From Elysia chlorotica (lineage: Eukaryota > Mollusca > Gastropoda > Plakobranchidae), in contig RQTK01000110.1 in NCBI GenBank assembly GCA_003991915.1, forward strand, positions 101,863-165,862: DNA of 64,000 nt, in the 5' to 3' direction. The notes under the pieces were generated by a model. It did not search any database and was not told the DNA's origin. It saw only the letters and a list, made by a program, of their open reading frames with translations. Shown in pieces: positions 41,061-58,500 of this stretch. Both the position numbers and the translations under genes were made by a program. The stretch's first letter is position 1. Each line of letters starts with the position of its first letter.

Positions 41061-42330
41061 AAGTATGTTATTTGATTTTTTATTCTCTTCATCGAAGTTA
41101 ATGGAATGTTCTAAAAATCATTATACTAAAATTTTTGCATGTATGCTTAATACAAGTAGAAGCTGCACAAATGAGGCGGGAAAATCTTGTGAAAAATGGA
41201 ATCGGAAATCCATTGAAGCCAAGCCCTCGAAGAAATGCATTATGTTGGAGATCTTTATATAACCAAAGCCCTGCATTTCATTATTCTAGCATTAAATGAA
41301 ATCTCCAGAGAAATTCGATTTCCGAGACAAAAAATTTCATACAAAAATAATTCTGATTTTTGAAATGCAAGACTTACGTAACATTGTTATTTTTTATTCC
41401 TTTTTTTAAACTTAACTTCTTAAAATTGTATTTTTCAATAATTCAAATCCTGTACAATTTATTACGAAATAAAGGGTTTTAGATAAAGAGATGAGCATTA
41501 CGATTGCACTTTATAAAATTGGGTTCAGGATTTTAAAAAAAAAGAAGAAAAGCTGAATGGGCCAAATGTAGATTTTGCATTAATTTAACATTGTTATAAG
41601 ACAAAAAAACAAAATACGCGCATATGTCTTTTTGTGTGTGTTTGGGGGGAGGGGGGTGTAGCTTTTTTTTTTTTAACAAAAGAATAATCATTACAATTTT
41701 CTTCACTCTGTTATGCGGAGGTAGTGAAATAAAACGGTTGGATGCGTGATTCACATGAAAAAATTTAGCTTGAGCAGAAAATATAAAGATAGATGTTCAC
41801 GCGCATGCAATATTTGATTTAAAGCATAACTTTTATGCGGTATTCTTCTTTTTTTAAATTTTAACAACAATGAGAGAATCAAGATTCCATGAATTTAAAC
41901 TGTTTGCACTGTCATCAAAATAAGGAGGAATAAAGAGGGATTCTATAGGAGCTCAGGTTTTTGATTCGACAAAATAGGAGAAAATCCTGAAATCCCAATG
42001 GATTCTTCAGACGTAGACATTGTTTCTTTTAGGCTTTAACATGCTAACATTTTTCCCTTTGTCTATGAATAAACTTAAAAAAAATGTCCGTCTGCATCAC
42101 TAACCATTAGCTTCATTGGTTCTTATTGTACGTTCTTACGCAACACCCCCTCCTCCTAATTTGGTATGCCATTTTATTTCTCTCGAGTTATCTATTGAAG
42201 TTTAGGTTAGTGACTCTCCTAGGAGATAAGTCTCTCTCAGTTTAGAGCATTCGAGGTTTTCAAGACGGATCGATACGGCCATATGTGCCAGGCCCAAGAC
42301 ATTACAAAGAATGATATTAGCTTCTGTTAT
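41061..42330. other. AT-rich intergenic stretch
   Basis: No gene, RNA or clear repeat recognised. Homopolymer A/T runs and a G-rich run near 41642-41658 only. Confidence 0.6.
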
Positions 42331-42490
42331 GTTTCACAAAGACAGGGCAGAGCGGGTGTGTCACCGCAATCATAACAGACACCCACACAACCAGTAGGGT
42401 ACGCCACGATTTTTTGCCTGATCGTGGGACAGAACCAGACTCGTCTGATTTGAAGCCGAGCGCTCTACCAATGCACCACCGCGTTCCTGC
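42331..42490 (-). mobile_element. SINE head, minus strand
   Basis: Read on the minus strand: GCGGTGGTGCATTGGTAGAG, CGGCTTCAAATCAGACGAG, a tRNA-like head, then CTACTGGTTGTGTGGGTGTC and a GCCCTGTCTTTGTG body. The 3' tail is lost. Confidence 0.65.
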
Positions 42491-42571
42491 ACACTAGGTT
42501 TGACATATAAATCTTTGCCCGGATACGCGAAGCCGTCTCCCAGTTTAACGCTTTCCCACGTTTAAAGAAAT

Positions 42572-42868
42572 ATCATGTACGACGACGGGACCCAACGGCG
42601 ACATACTCCGGACTTGGCCGATCACATTATACTGACATCGAATCAACCAGTGGAGAAAGACGCGGCAGCCAGATCGAGTTGAGTTGAGTTGAGTTAAGTT
42701 GGTTTTAACGTCCATCAGCACTATATAGGCTTTATTGTGGACAGGCCCCAAGACGGACGTCTGACAATTGCATCTGCTGCCACACACGAGACAGGGTGGG
42801 GATAATCGAAGCGTACCAATCCGCATACAAAGCGAACGTTCTACCCTTGGTTCACCGCGCCACCTCAG
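42572..42868 (-). mobile_element. Two abutting SINE pieces, minus strand
   Basis: 42676-42868 on the minus strand runs from a head-like AACCAAGGGTAGAACGTTCG through the body (CCTGTCTCGTGTGTGGCAGC) to a tail ending in repeated AACTC. It abuts a second fragment at 42572-42665 with the ACTGGTTGATTCGATGTCAG part of the body. The junction (AACTC)n suggests insertion into or beside the other copy. Confidence 0.65.
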
Positions 42869-42947
42869 TTTGTCTTCATCCCAAGAATGCATAATTATTT
42901 TATTTCCGGAATCAGTGCCTGAGAAGGATATCAGCCTCAGGATGGAG

Positions 42948-43052
42948 ATCGTGGGTTTTGAACCAAGAAACTCCAGATTCGGAGACCATCCCTCCAGTTC
43001 GCCCTCCCCCTAAAAAGCGAAAGCTCTACCCTTGGACCACCGCATCCCTCAG
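42948..43052 (-). mobile_element. SINE tRNA-like head, minus strand
   Basis: The minus strand reads GGATGCGGTGGTCCAAGGGT AGAGCTTTCG..., then a B-box-like TTCTTGGTTCAAAACCCACG. It is a third head-type piece in the 42.3-43.1 kb SINE cluster. Confidence 0.5.
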
Positions 43053-43366
43053 TTTGACAGAATATATACCAAAAGTACAAGCTTTATGGCTGGAACCCGA
43101 GTCTGAGAACGTCAGCCTCTGGGAGGAGAGGACAAGCCAACTCGCCCCTGTGCACGTGCATAATGGATGAGTTCTGAGCCAGGGGACATAACTGCCACGT
43201 CAGGATGCCTGCGCTATTCGGCTTATCCACCCGCTCGCACTGAAATAACTTAAAACATATACGGATTCACAAAGACTTTGCGGCAAGTGATAAAACGCCG
43301 TTAATATATTATTGGCATCTATTTGTTCATAAACGTGTATGCTTCTACTTGGTGCACAATGATATA

Positions 43367-43370
<4 letters not shown>

Positions 43371-43431
<61 letters not shown>
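43371..43431 (+). repeat. (CT)n microsatellite
   Basis: A pure CT run directly left of the 134-bp repeat copy A. Confidence 0.95.
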
Positions 43432-43435
<4 letters not shown>

Positions 43436-43437
43436 TG

Positions 43438-43571
43438 TTTGAAAAGCAAAGACCAAATTTTTCATCATCCAAAACGTGAGCACTATGTCTAAGTTTTTAA
43501 TTTTAACGAAAAAACCAAGCACGAATAAAAGAAAAGAAACACTATCTACGTGCATGCACAAAAGAAAACAT
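43438..43571 (+). repeat. 134-bp direct repeat, copy A
   Basis: From TTTGAAAAGCAAAGACCAAA to GCACAAAAGAAAACAT, identical by eye to 44630-44763. A (CT)n tract precedes each copy. Confidence 0.95.
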
Positions 43572-44195
43572 CCCCTTCTTTCTCCAATGTCCCTTTCTCA
43601 TCGCCCTCCCTCTCTTGCTCTTTTTTTTCTAAATTTTTATAAATTTTTCCTTATCTTTTTTTTCAACCTCATGTGAGTTTCTACACCGTGGTAGAGTTAA
43701 GAAAGTACCGTATTTTACCCTTCATAAATTGAATAATAAACACAGTAATTCTGGAATGACGTACTTTTAAATTCGAGTCATTAATATCCTTATGGTAATT
43801 GCCATCACACACCACACTAAGTAGCACCACCAAAGCTCAGCTAAGACAGCTTGGGAAATGAAAATCTTAAGGACCGTTAAAAACAAGTTATAAATCGATT
43901 ATTTTATAGTACGAATAAATGAGAGAATGTCAATGTGCTTATTGATGATAAGCTTTTAAAAAATTGCAAAAATATATTCGAAATAGTATGGAGCTAGATC
44001 TGGATGTGTTTTTTTTTTCAGTGTCTTCCATTTTTTATTATGTGTTTTGTATCTAATGAAGTGATCTTTTGCGAGCTATAGAGAATGAATATGACAACAT
44101 TTTTATCAACGGTTAATAAAACACAGAAATAATCGGAAATTTAAACATAGATATCATTTGGAGAGAAGTGCTAAAACTAAAACAGCGCCATTTCT

Positions 44196-44516
44196 CTCCT
44201 CCCTCCCTACCTCCCTCCATCTCTCTCTCTCTCTCTCTAACTTCTCCTGGTACATCGGTACACCCCAATCTCTTATCTCTCCCCCTCTCTCTCTCTCTCT
44301 CTCTCTCTCTCGGTCCATCAATCAATCTCCTTTGTATTTTACACCCACATTCTCTCTATCTCTGTCTGTGTACATATTTAGGCGCACCACACTCTCTTCT
44401 TCTATCTCTCTCTCTCTCCATCCCTCGGTCCAACCCATTTCCTCCTCCCCTCTCTCATAATCTCTCCCCTCCCCCTCTCTCTCTCCATCCCTCGGTCCAA
44501 CCCACTTCCTTCTCGC

Positions 44517-44562
<46 letters not shown>

Positions 44563-44591
44563 CATCCCTCGGTCCCACCCACTTCCTCCTC

Positions 44592-44624
<33 letters not shown>
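44196..44624 (+). repeat. CT-rich minisatellite with CCATCCCTCGGTCC units
   Basis: (CT)n runs alternate with CCATCCCTCGGTCCAACCCA CTTCCT units, about four copies. The long frames on both strands are low-complexity artefacts (Ser/Leu or Arg/Glu). Confidence 0.9.
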
Positions 44625-44626
<2 letters not shown>

Positions 44627-44629
44627 ATT

Positions 44630-44763
44630 TTTGAAAAGCAAAGACCAAATTTTTCATCATCCAAAACGTGAGCACTATGTCTAAGTTTTTAATTTTAACG
44701 AAAAAACCAAGCACGAATAAAAGAAAAGAAACACTATCTACGTGCATGCACAAAAGAAAACAT
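44630..44763 (+). repeat. 134-bp direct repeat, copy B
   Basis: An identical partner of 43438-43571, 1,192 bp away. The flanks differ beyond the CT tract on the left and after AAACAT on the right. Confidence 0.95.
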
Positions 44764-45270
44764 TTTCTAAACAACGCAAGAAAGACGAACAAGACGAAGT
44801 ATGACCAAGGCTTCTATTTTTGGACGCCTTGAGTATGGCCCAAAATAGTTTTCTAATGAGAGTGGTGTAATGGCGACTCTAGAAACACTTGTGTAAAAAC
44901 TTCAATAATTATGTAAGCGACGATCAATCATTTTATATTGCATAATTATTGAAGTTAATTATAAATATTATATATATATATTATTCCAACATGTTTTGAT
45001 GCACCTGTTGGGGCGTCTGTTAGTTTGTCTTTATGTGAAAAAGAAAATTAATAGAAAATTTTTGTATTTTATTATTGTAAAAGTTGTTAAATTTTCCTCA
45101 CAAATTGCAAAAATTGCAAAAAGGTACAAAATCAACAAAAGTTCAAAAATAAATGTTTCGATTTGATTTAAAAAAAATGGAAAAAAAGCTTAAAGGTGCA
45201 AGTTGTGATTGCAACTTTCTGAGGGGACATAATTATTACAAAACTTAAAAATCATTATTTTTTCCTTTCA

Positions 45271-45415
45271 ACGGCCAACGTCCGCAACTAGGCTATGTCG
45301 CAAACGGATCCCAAGCCTAACGTCTGACACAGAGACAAAGAAGTGTTACTATTATTATCAGGACATCTCTGTTGCACACGATTAGCCGACCTAGCCAGTA
45401 GGGGACGATAAACCA
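45271..45415 (-). mobile_element. Diverged SINE fragment, minus strand
   Basis: Reading the minus strand: TCGTCCCCTACTGGCTAGGT, GTGTCAGACGTTAGGCTTGG and TGCGGACGTTGGCCGTTGA keep the body/tail order of the SINE family, with many substitutions. Confidence 0.5.
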
Positions 45416-46324
45416 AGAAATAGATTTTTTATGTGTTTTTCAATTAACCTAATATATTATCTGTAGGGTAACCCAAGACTAAGTTTATTAATTCAGGGAA
45501 GAGATCATATCGCGAATGTAAACGAGTACAGTATTATTTTCTTCAAATAAAATTCGCATTCGTATAATCATTGTGAGCATCCAACATTTTTATTTTTGAT
45601 CGTGTATTACTTACTTTCAATCTTGATCCGTCTTCGAAACAAAACCTTGTAAATTATTTCTAATTTTTTTTTTTTTTGACTCAGAGTTTTGTTCAGGCTA
45701 GGTGTTGTGTAAGTATATACCATAATTTTTTTAATGGTTCATATGATGATATAGACAAAATATAGGTTAATAAATGCATTTATTTATTTCATATAATTGA
45801 TAGATTGCAATCGATACTACTGATTTCATACTTGTGATAATTACAGTGTGTTGTTACAGTAGCTTATTGAGATTGAAAAAAATAAACAAAAAAGAATACA
45901 TCTATGAGGGTTGCTGTCTGCATGTATTCTATTTTTTAGATTTTTTTGGGTGATTTTTTTTTTTGGTTTCAGAATTTTTTTAAAAGCTACTCGTTTTTGC
46001 GGGGTTTTTTTAACCACTTACGTGTTGCACGTGAGCTTTTGTAGCCCACGTTTAAAATGTCCATTATCGTTAGGCATGGATCATTGGTAAGGTAAAGGCT
46101 GAAAATTACTTGATTAGTTTCGTGTAGACATTAATTTTCATACAGAAAAAATAATTTAATTGCACCCAACCTGAAGCTGGTCCGATCTGAAACTATAGAT
46201 TAATCCTTCTGACAAGTCCACAGTGCAAATACATAGATTTCTACAGAACATAGTACATGTACAGTCGTGTAGTAGATGATTTATACTCGGACTTTTTAAA
46301 CTTTCAGCTGTGAACGTGACAGCA

Positions 46325-46535
46325 GGAATAGCTGGTCTGTATGTACCTCTATAACGGCAAAGTGGAGGGCAGCAGAGGCCGGGGACGCCCCAGAACGAAA
46401 TGGAATGACAACATCGCAGAATGGACGTGCTACTCGCTGGTGCAGTGCCAACGACTTGCGCAGGACAGATGTCAATGGAGGGCCATTGCAGCCAACCTTC
46501 GCAAGGAGACGGCACCCGGATGATGATGATGTACC
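46325..46535 (+). mobile_element. LINE 3' tail with (GAT)n end
   Basis: Encodes YNGKVEGSRGRGRPRTKWND and then RLAQDRCQWRAIAANL and a stop, a common C-terminus of RTE-like LINEs. It is followed at once by GATGATGATGATG, like the short-repeat tails of that group. No upstream RT is visible, so this is a 5'-truncated copy of about 200 bp. Confidence 0.7.
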
Positions 46536-48099
46536 TGCACTCTTTGAGCATTTACGTGTACATGACTTTGTACATTATATTGACAGACATGTTCAATATT
46601 GAAGACGCCATGTTTTCTATGAAGGTAAACACGTTGTAAAGCTGCTGATTCACTTTTATATTATATTATATGATCAATTATAATTTCTGAAGAAGATGAT
46701 GATACGTGGAAAACGCGACGTTCTTTAAAAATTCGGCAATTTTATATGACAGCGTCATTCAGAAGAAAAAAAAAACACAAGATGTAAGCAAGGGTTTTCA
46801 ATAAAATTTTGATTGCCAAGGATGTAACCTGTAAATGTTCTGGTTTGTACTAATCCCAAATCCTGATTAATTTTGTTTTTCCTTCATTTTGCTATTTTTT
46901 GATAGGTTTAACAGAGGCGAAGATCAAGAATGCAAATTTTTTTTTAAGCGGTTTGTAAAACCAATAAATCAACTTGGCCTATTTAGATATCACCAGGAAC
47001 TACAGACGTATTTATGTTTACTTTCCATTAACGATTTCTAGTAATCGATTTACATAAGATTCTCAATCCTTCTAATGTTGTTCTTTACTCATTTGAACAA
47101 TTTACACCAAACCAAATGATTTTATATTGATACGTGTATCAACAATGTCGTGTTTTCCTTCTCGTCTGTTTTGTTTGGTGTTGTTGTTTAAACCATTAAT
47201 TGGGGTTCAAAAAGTGACTTTTTATTTTCTTTAAAAGAGCAAGTCCAGTCTACAGCAACTTGCAAGGGGAACTAGCATGCATTATAATGGAGTAAATGTC
47301 GCCACCTCCTCAGAAGTGGAGATGACTTTGGTAAAAAAAAAGGTCCTATCAGATAGAGTTAACGGGTGGAACAATAGAAGTATTCTACATAAACGCTGAG
47401 CCGCTACACGCTGCATAGGGCCTACAAAATGTACTTTGATTCGAGGAGTGGGTGTGCGCTGGCAATGTGGCATCGCTCGCCTCCTAGCTATGGTCTTTTG
47501 AGACGGCCTGTCAACTATCGAGGTTCACTTTCAGCGAGATTACTATTTCTGATCGGGAAATCTTAAGTAAATCTGTGTTCGATAGTACTTTAAACGTATA
47601 GCAGTTTTCGGAGGTCCTCACATGCATTCGAGAGGCCGAACTGCGCGTGTGGAGTGTAAGTCCTGATTGCGTGTTCGCAACATAGAGCCCGAACCTTTGA
47701 CGAAGTCTTGAACAGTTTGATACTGGTACGGCTATATGTAAACTACTGACTGGGTTTTATCTGTAATCAATTTTAGTTTCATTTTGATAAGGCTATTCGT
47801 TTTTCGTTTCAGTTTCGGTTTTTGTGCTTTGAATTTGTGATTTCAGTTTAAGTTTACGTTTTAGTTTAGAATTTTTTTTTGACTGCAATAAACTTTAAAA
47901 CTTACGAAAGTAAAGTTTTGACTTTTCATACACACTTACCTGCTGTGCCTTAGTTGTGGCAACACGGTTCAATAGTCTGTCACACTAGGTAACTTATTTG
48001 GAACTTGCTGAGTTCACATATCAGACAAAAGGAATTCCTAAAAAAGGAATATATAAAAAAGGAATAATAATAGTAATAATAGTAATAATAATAATAATA

Positions 48100-48256
48100 A
48101 TCGGTCCAACCCACTTCCTCCTCCTCCTCTCTCTCTCCATCCCTAGATCCCACCCACTTCCTCCTTTTCTCTCTCTCTCTCTCTCTCTCCATCCCTCGGT
48201 CCCACCCACTTCCTCCTCTCTCTCTCTCTCTCTCGATCCCTCGGTCCCACCCACTT

Positions 48257-48313
<57 letters not shown>

Positions 48314-48345
48314 CATCCCTCGGTCCCACCCACTTCCTCCGACGA
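48100..48345 (+). repeat. Second CT-rich minisatellite, same unit as 44.2-44.6 kb
   Basis: Five units of CATCCCTCGGTCCCACCCAC TTCCTCC separated by (CT)n, preceded by (ATA)n at 48064-48100. Same unit as the array 3.5 kb to the left. Confidence 0.9.
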
Positions 48346-48577
48346 GCATCGGGCAGCAATCAGAGTTCCTCACGGTGGTTAGCCTACCTGTCGACCTTGC
48401 CTCTAATTACCGTTCTTTTCCCTGCTCACCACGAGACTAAAGAGGAGATTAAAGAGTGCCATATGGAAGGAAGCTTTATTTCATCTCCGTGGAATTACAG
48501 GGTATTAGCAGAATGCCAAGGAGTGGTCCTTCCTCTTTACAGCCTCTTTTCATGTCTGGCTTCCAACTATGTGGATT

Positions 48578-48628
<51 letters not shown>
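48578..48628 (+). repeat. (AG)n microsatellite
   Basis: An AG run with two small interruptions. No coding content. Confidence 0.9.
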
Positions 48629-48966
48629 AGCGAGAGAAATGTATGTGAAAGGGGACATGATATATAATTATACGTCGTTGATTAGAAGAAAGAGAAAATA
48701 GATTCAGAGTAGCAAAACAGTAGGTTTCGGTGGTACTGCAGGTAAAGAAGATTAAGTCGACCTTATATATATATATTACAAAGCATGATGGGAAGTTTGC
48801 TCAAAGAACATCTTCTTAAATATGAAATCTTGTTAAAGCTTTTTCCGATGTGCCATAAATTATTCTGTAATCATAGGGCTTTGATATCTCTTCTCCACTA
48901 ATATTTCGCCTTATGTGGGCGTTTGAAAAAAGCTTTATGAATAATAGATGACTGTGAGAAACTTCC

Positions 48967-49160
48967 TTTAGAGTTGAGGTAGAGAGTATCTCAATTGACG
49001 GCTGAGGTTGTGACTGTCTTAGTTTAGAGTTGAGGTAGAGAGTATCTCAATTGACGGCTGACGTTGTGACTGTCTTTGTTTAGAGTTGAGGTAGAGAGTA
49101 TCTCAATAGACGGCTGACGTTGTGACTGTCTTTGTTTAGAGTTGATGTAGAGAGTATAGA
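48967..49160 (+). repeat. 56-bp tandem repeat, array 1
   Basis: About three and a half units of TTTAGAGTTGAGGTAGAGAG plus TATCTCAATTGACGGCTGAC and GTTGTGACTGTCTT. Identity is very high. Confidence 0.95.
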
Positions 49161-49654
49161 ATTGAAAAACCTACACATAAGATAGAAGCAAAGAACTTTT
49201 TGCTAGCAAAGAACTGATATAAAATATGAAATGATCTGAAACTGTTTTGCTTATTAGTTTGCAGCAGCACAGGTCTATATCAGTCCACAAATTGTACATG
49301 ACAATGGCTATACATGTACTAGTGTCAGTGATCTAGACAAAGCATACATCAAACTACTACTTTGCAAAAGTGTTTACAAATTAAACAAACTTTCATCCAA
49401 ATAATAGTATATTTTCATCAAAAGATACTAATGTGTACATTTCGCTATCATTGTGCGTTAGAAACAAAATTGGAGGAACTTGATCTTTACAAAGCCACAT
49501 GACCTGATGAATTGTCAATCAAAGCTAAAAAAAAATATCTAAAACCTAATCCACTCCTCTCACTATAATTTATACAAAAAAATCACTCGAGGAAGGTTAT
49601 ACAGAGTTCAATACCCCCCCCCCCTTACAGAAAAATATACTGGATCATTTCAGT

Positions 49655-49825
49655 GTCTCCAGGGGAGTTTTATTGTAGATACAGGCGAAATCTACCCTTA
49701 ACCATAGACACGGAGTTTGTGTTTCGCCCTATCAGGGCTGGTCAGTGCAGCTAGAGTGGGATTCGAACCAGGGACCTGCGGCTTGGCTAGGTTTAGCCCT
49801 TATGCTTATTGCCACGTCTTTGTAG
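49655..49825 (-). mobile_element. Second tRNA-derived SINE family, minus strand
   Basis: The minus strand has CCTGGTTCGAATCCCACTCT (B box), preceded by a short tRNA-like stretch and followed by a body unlike the other SINEs (CAGCCCTGATAGGGCGAAAC). I do not see a complete cloverleaf, so I call it SINE rather than tRNA. Confidence 0.5.
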
Positions 49826-50288
49826 TAGTTCAATAGAAAAAGAGGCGTATGAATCAGTAGGCTAATATCTATCAGTATAATGACGAAGTTTTTTTTTTAG
49901 TATGCATGCGTATTATAGCGAAGTTTTTAGTAAGCATGCGTTCCCCAGCAAAACAAAATAAAAATAAAATAAAGGCCAGATCTAAAAAAAATTGTGCCAT
50001 ATCACACCACAATAATTAAATTCAAGCCTTCATTTTGGATAACAATACCTGGCATGATTCAGTTGTAGGCTACTACAGAGTAATAGGCTATTGGTTCTAT
50101 AAATCTAGTTAGATAGGTCTAGAAAAAGTACCGGTAGTTGGACGAAGAAGGATGCAGCAAGTTGTTTACATTCGCAACACCCGCACTGGAAGTGAACCTA
50201 AAGTGACCTGTGACCTGTAGCTTTCGGCCTGAGGTGATGAAAATAACAACCAATCACTAGCCGGCATACGTTCTCTCTGTAACCGCAA

Positions 50289-50550
50289 GTGTTGATGTAG
50301 AGAGTATCTGAGGCTGACGTTGTGACTGTCTTAATAATTTAGAGTTGAGGTAGAGAGTATCTCAATTGACGGCTGACGTTGTGACTGTCTTAGTTTAGAG
50401 TTGAGGTAGAGAGTATCTCAATTGACGGCTGACGTTGTGACTGTCTTAGTTTAGAGTTGAGGTAGAGAGTATCTCAATTGACGGCTGACGTTGTGACTGT
50501 CTTAGTTTAGAGTTGAGGTAGAGAGTATCTCAATTGACGACAGACGTGAC
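50289..50550 (+). repeat. 56-bp tandem repeat, array 2
   Basis: About four and a half units of the same 56-bp unit as array 1, 1.1 kb away, in the same orientation. The first unit is partly deleted. Confidence 0.95.
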
Positions 50551-51181
50551 TGCGAAAATGTTGAACGGTAATCAGAGATCTCCTACCAATATAACGAACG
50601 CCCTTGAGTTTCTTGTTTCCTACAAATTATTTAATTGCAAATGACTACAAGGAAAGTTCTAACCATTTTGATGGAAATTGAACCTTCTTGTGGGAATTTT
50701 TTTCCAGAGAAAATTTATTTATAATTAAGCGCAGCCGTGATTTTTAAAGCTGGTGATTTTTTTGTTTGTTTTGCATATAGATCTAATAATAGGCCCAAGA
50801 CTCAGCATTTACTACTTGTTTCTTACTTTAATGCATGATTAGCAGTTTACTTTGTAAAGTGAATTATTTTTTTGTGTGGTGTGGAAATGGTGATAATCTT
50901 CTTTTTCATTTTCCCACCTTCTTTAGCCCTATGAGATATATCCAGTAGTATTTGTTTATTTGTTAAACCTAAATCTCACTAACTTGAACAAAATACACTG
51001 CTTACTTTTTATGGCGACTATATATACCATGCAGGCAATAAAAATTGTATCCGTCGTTCAACTGTTACTAGTGGGAGATCCAACTATGAAAAACAAATTA
51101 ATATGTACTTGAGTTTTAAACATAAATAATGACAATAAAAATATTTTGCTTTTGTTTTTTTATTTTATATAATAAAAAAAC

Positions 51182-56405
<5,224 letters not shown>

Positions 56406-56986
56406 ACAAACAGTGTTTCATGGCCTACCATAAACTGAACCAAAGACAGTGCCACCAGCACAGATTATATAATAGTGCCCAATGAGGCCGTGACGGTCTA
56501 CAGTACTTTATTTCTCAAGCAAACACAGCGTATATCATGGGAACAGGTCGTCGTATTGGAGTCAGAAGTGTCTCAGTCCAAAAAAATCGCTTTTTTGCGG
56601 ATTATCCGGTAAATAAAGCCCACTTGATCTCATTAACACCATAAAATTATACATTATATTGTAGCGATCGTGGCGATAGTTTAACAAACAGTGTTTCATG
56701 GCCTACCAGAAAACTGAACCAAAGACAGTACCATACTGAACCAAAGACAGTACCATACTGAACCAAAGACAGTGCCACCAATGAGTCCGTAACTGTCTAC
56801 TGTACTTTATTTCTAAAGCAAACACAGCGTGTATCATGATCAGGGAACAGGTCGTCGTATTGGGGCCCAAAGTGTCTAAGTCAAAAAATTGCTTTTTTGT
56901 GGATTATCCAGTAAAATAAAGTCAACTGGACCACTTAACAAAATAACATTATACTGCATATTGTAGCGATCGTGGCGATAGTTTAG
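56406..56986 (+). repeat. 278-bp tandem duplication
   Basis: Two units share ACAAACAGTGTTTCATGGCC, ACAGTACTTTATTTCT, GGAACAGGTCGTCGTATTGG and TTGTAGCGATCGTGGCGATA. In the second unit a 22-bp piece (CATACTGAACCAAAGACAGT...) is itself triplicated near 56715-56775. No frame. Confidence 0.9.
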
Positions 56987-57640
56987 CGAGGGCAATATTA
57001 CATGTATTACACATAGTTATAAGTCCAGTTCGGAGGATTCTATGCGGCCAGAAAAACCTATCTGGACTTCAATAGTTCTAGAAATAAAAATAACATAAGA
57101 ATGAACTTAATTGGACGTATGAACAGCTGGCAGATTCATTTTAGCATTGTCGCATCATCGCCCTTTTTCCGAAATTCATGACGACGAAAAGTGCGATGAT
57201 TTCGTGGGAGTCAAAAATACTGCAAATGATCAAGGTAAGGACTTATTGTTTATCCATTTCCAGTAATTAGACAAATTTTCATGCTTGCTGTACATGTTTA
57301 GCTTTGACGGAGGGTTAAATAGTCATTTACAATGAGATCCTTGAGGGAAGATGAAAAGACGAGCCAAATTGAACTTAATCAGCGCTGCCTCGAGACGTAG
57401 AAAGGGTCTAACGAGTGTAATAAAACATGATCTAGTTAAACAACCGTAATACTTTGTCTGACCAGTTGATTTAAATAGCTTTTAAAAAGATCTCAATCTG
57501 TCCAACGGTATATTTGTGATAGGCCCGCGGGAAGGAGTCACCGAGCATGCGGTTTCAAAGGTCTAATATTGTTAACATAATTATTGCAAAACTGTAATGG
57601 GTGTCTGATGTTGTTGCTGCCATTATGAAGTCTCTTATAA

Positions 57641-57781
57641 GGGAAATAAAGATTCATTTTTTTTATTTCTTCTAGGCACATCTACTCTAACACACTTGCG
57701 GAAAAGTTAATATGGGAAATAAATATTTATTTTTTTTATTTCCTCTAGGCACATCTGACAACAATCTAACACACTTGCGGA
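57641..57781 (+). repeat. 73-bp tandem duplication
   Basis: Two units of GGGAAATAAA..TTATTTTTTT plus CTAGGCACATCT and CTAACACACTTGCGGAA, with small differences. No gene overlaps. Confidence 0.85.
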
Positions 57782-58267
57782 ATGGAGTTACCCGTTCCAC
57801 AGCAGAGAATGACTACAGCGATTCTCAATCCGATATATATACCAATCGTACACGTTGTTAGACTCTAGTTGAGAATCAGATGAGGATGCCTCTCTGCCTC
57901 TCTTACCGCATTTAAGTCACGAAGTCCTCATTCATCTCAGAGCCAAACAATAAAACAAGCCAACATCCCCTCTGAACGGTCATATGCAGCTGGCGAGAAG
58001 GGTTTACCTGGAGATCAAGCTCCTACAGTGTCAAGGACGCGGCATGCCAATCCAAAATGTTTGGTAAAAGAATGTTCATAAAAACAGTCGTGCCAGATGG
58101 ATGGAGTCTACAGACACAACAGGAAGGCGACGGCAGGAGACGTCCTAAAGCCAGTCGTTGAGCGGTAGAGAACTGCCGATACAACTGCCACAAACATTTT
58201 TTTAGAACAAAACAGAAATAACGTTAGTAGATAGATCTGATCATTAGCGGATTCCTTCCAACAAAAA

Positions 58268-58490
58268 GGGGGGAACTAGCTCAAGTTCTACAGCGTTAGT
58301 CTCCAGATCTGGAGGTCCGTGGTTCGAATCCCACGATCGGCAGATTTATTTGTCCGATTTCGTCCCCTGTAACTGGTTGGGTCGGTGTCAGTATAATGTG
58401 ACCGGCTGAGACAGGAGTCATGGTATTACCGCCCTGTCTCGTGTGTGGCAGCACATAAAATTGTGGACGTTAAACCAACCCAATTCACTC
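58268..58490 (+). mobile_element. tRNA-derived SINE
   Basis: The head has ACTAGCTCAAGTTCTACAGC (A-box-like) and GTGGTTCGAATCCCACG (a good B box), then the same body as the 18.8 kb copy (GGTCGGTGTCAGTATAATGT) and a shortened tail GTTAAACCAACCCAATTCA. It ends next to the transposase-like gene. It is not a working tRNA gene: no cloverleaf closes around the B box. Confidence 0.8.
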
Positions 58491-58500
58491 CTACCGACGA

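Larger units (their letters stand above)
44770..48060. other. Intergenic stretch
   Basis: Apart from the SINE fragment (45271-45415) and the LINE tail (46325-46535), nothing recognisable. The sequence near 47260-47710 is less AT-rich but shows no long frame or splice-bounded exon. Confidence 0.55.

Noticed and set aside
58268-58345. tRNA gene suggested by a good B box (GGTTCGAATCC)
   Set aside because: No convincing cloverleaf. The downstream body is shared with other copies, so it is the head of a SINE. The same reasoning applies near 49755 and 42440.
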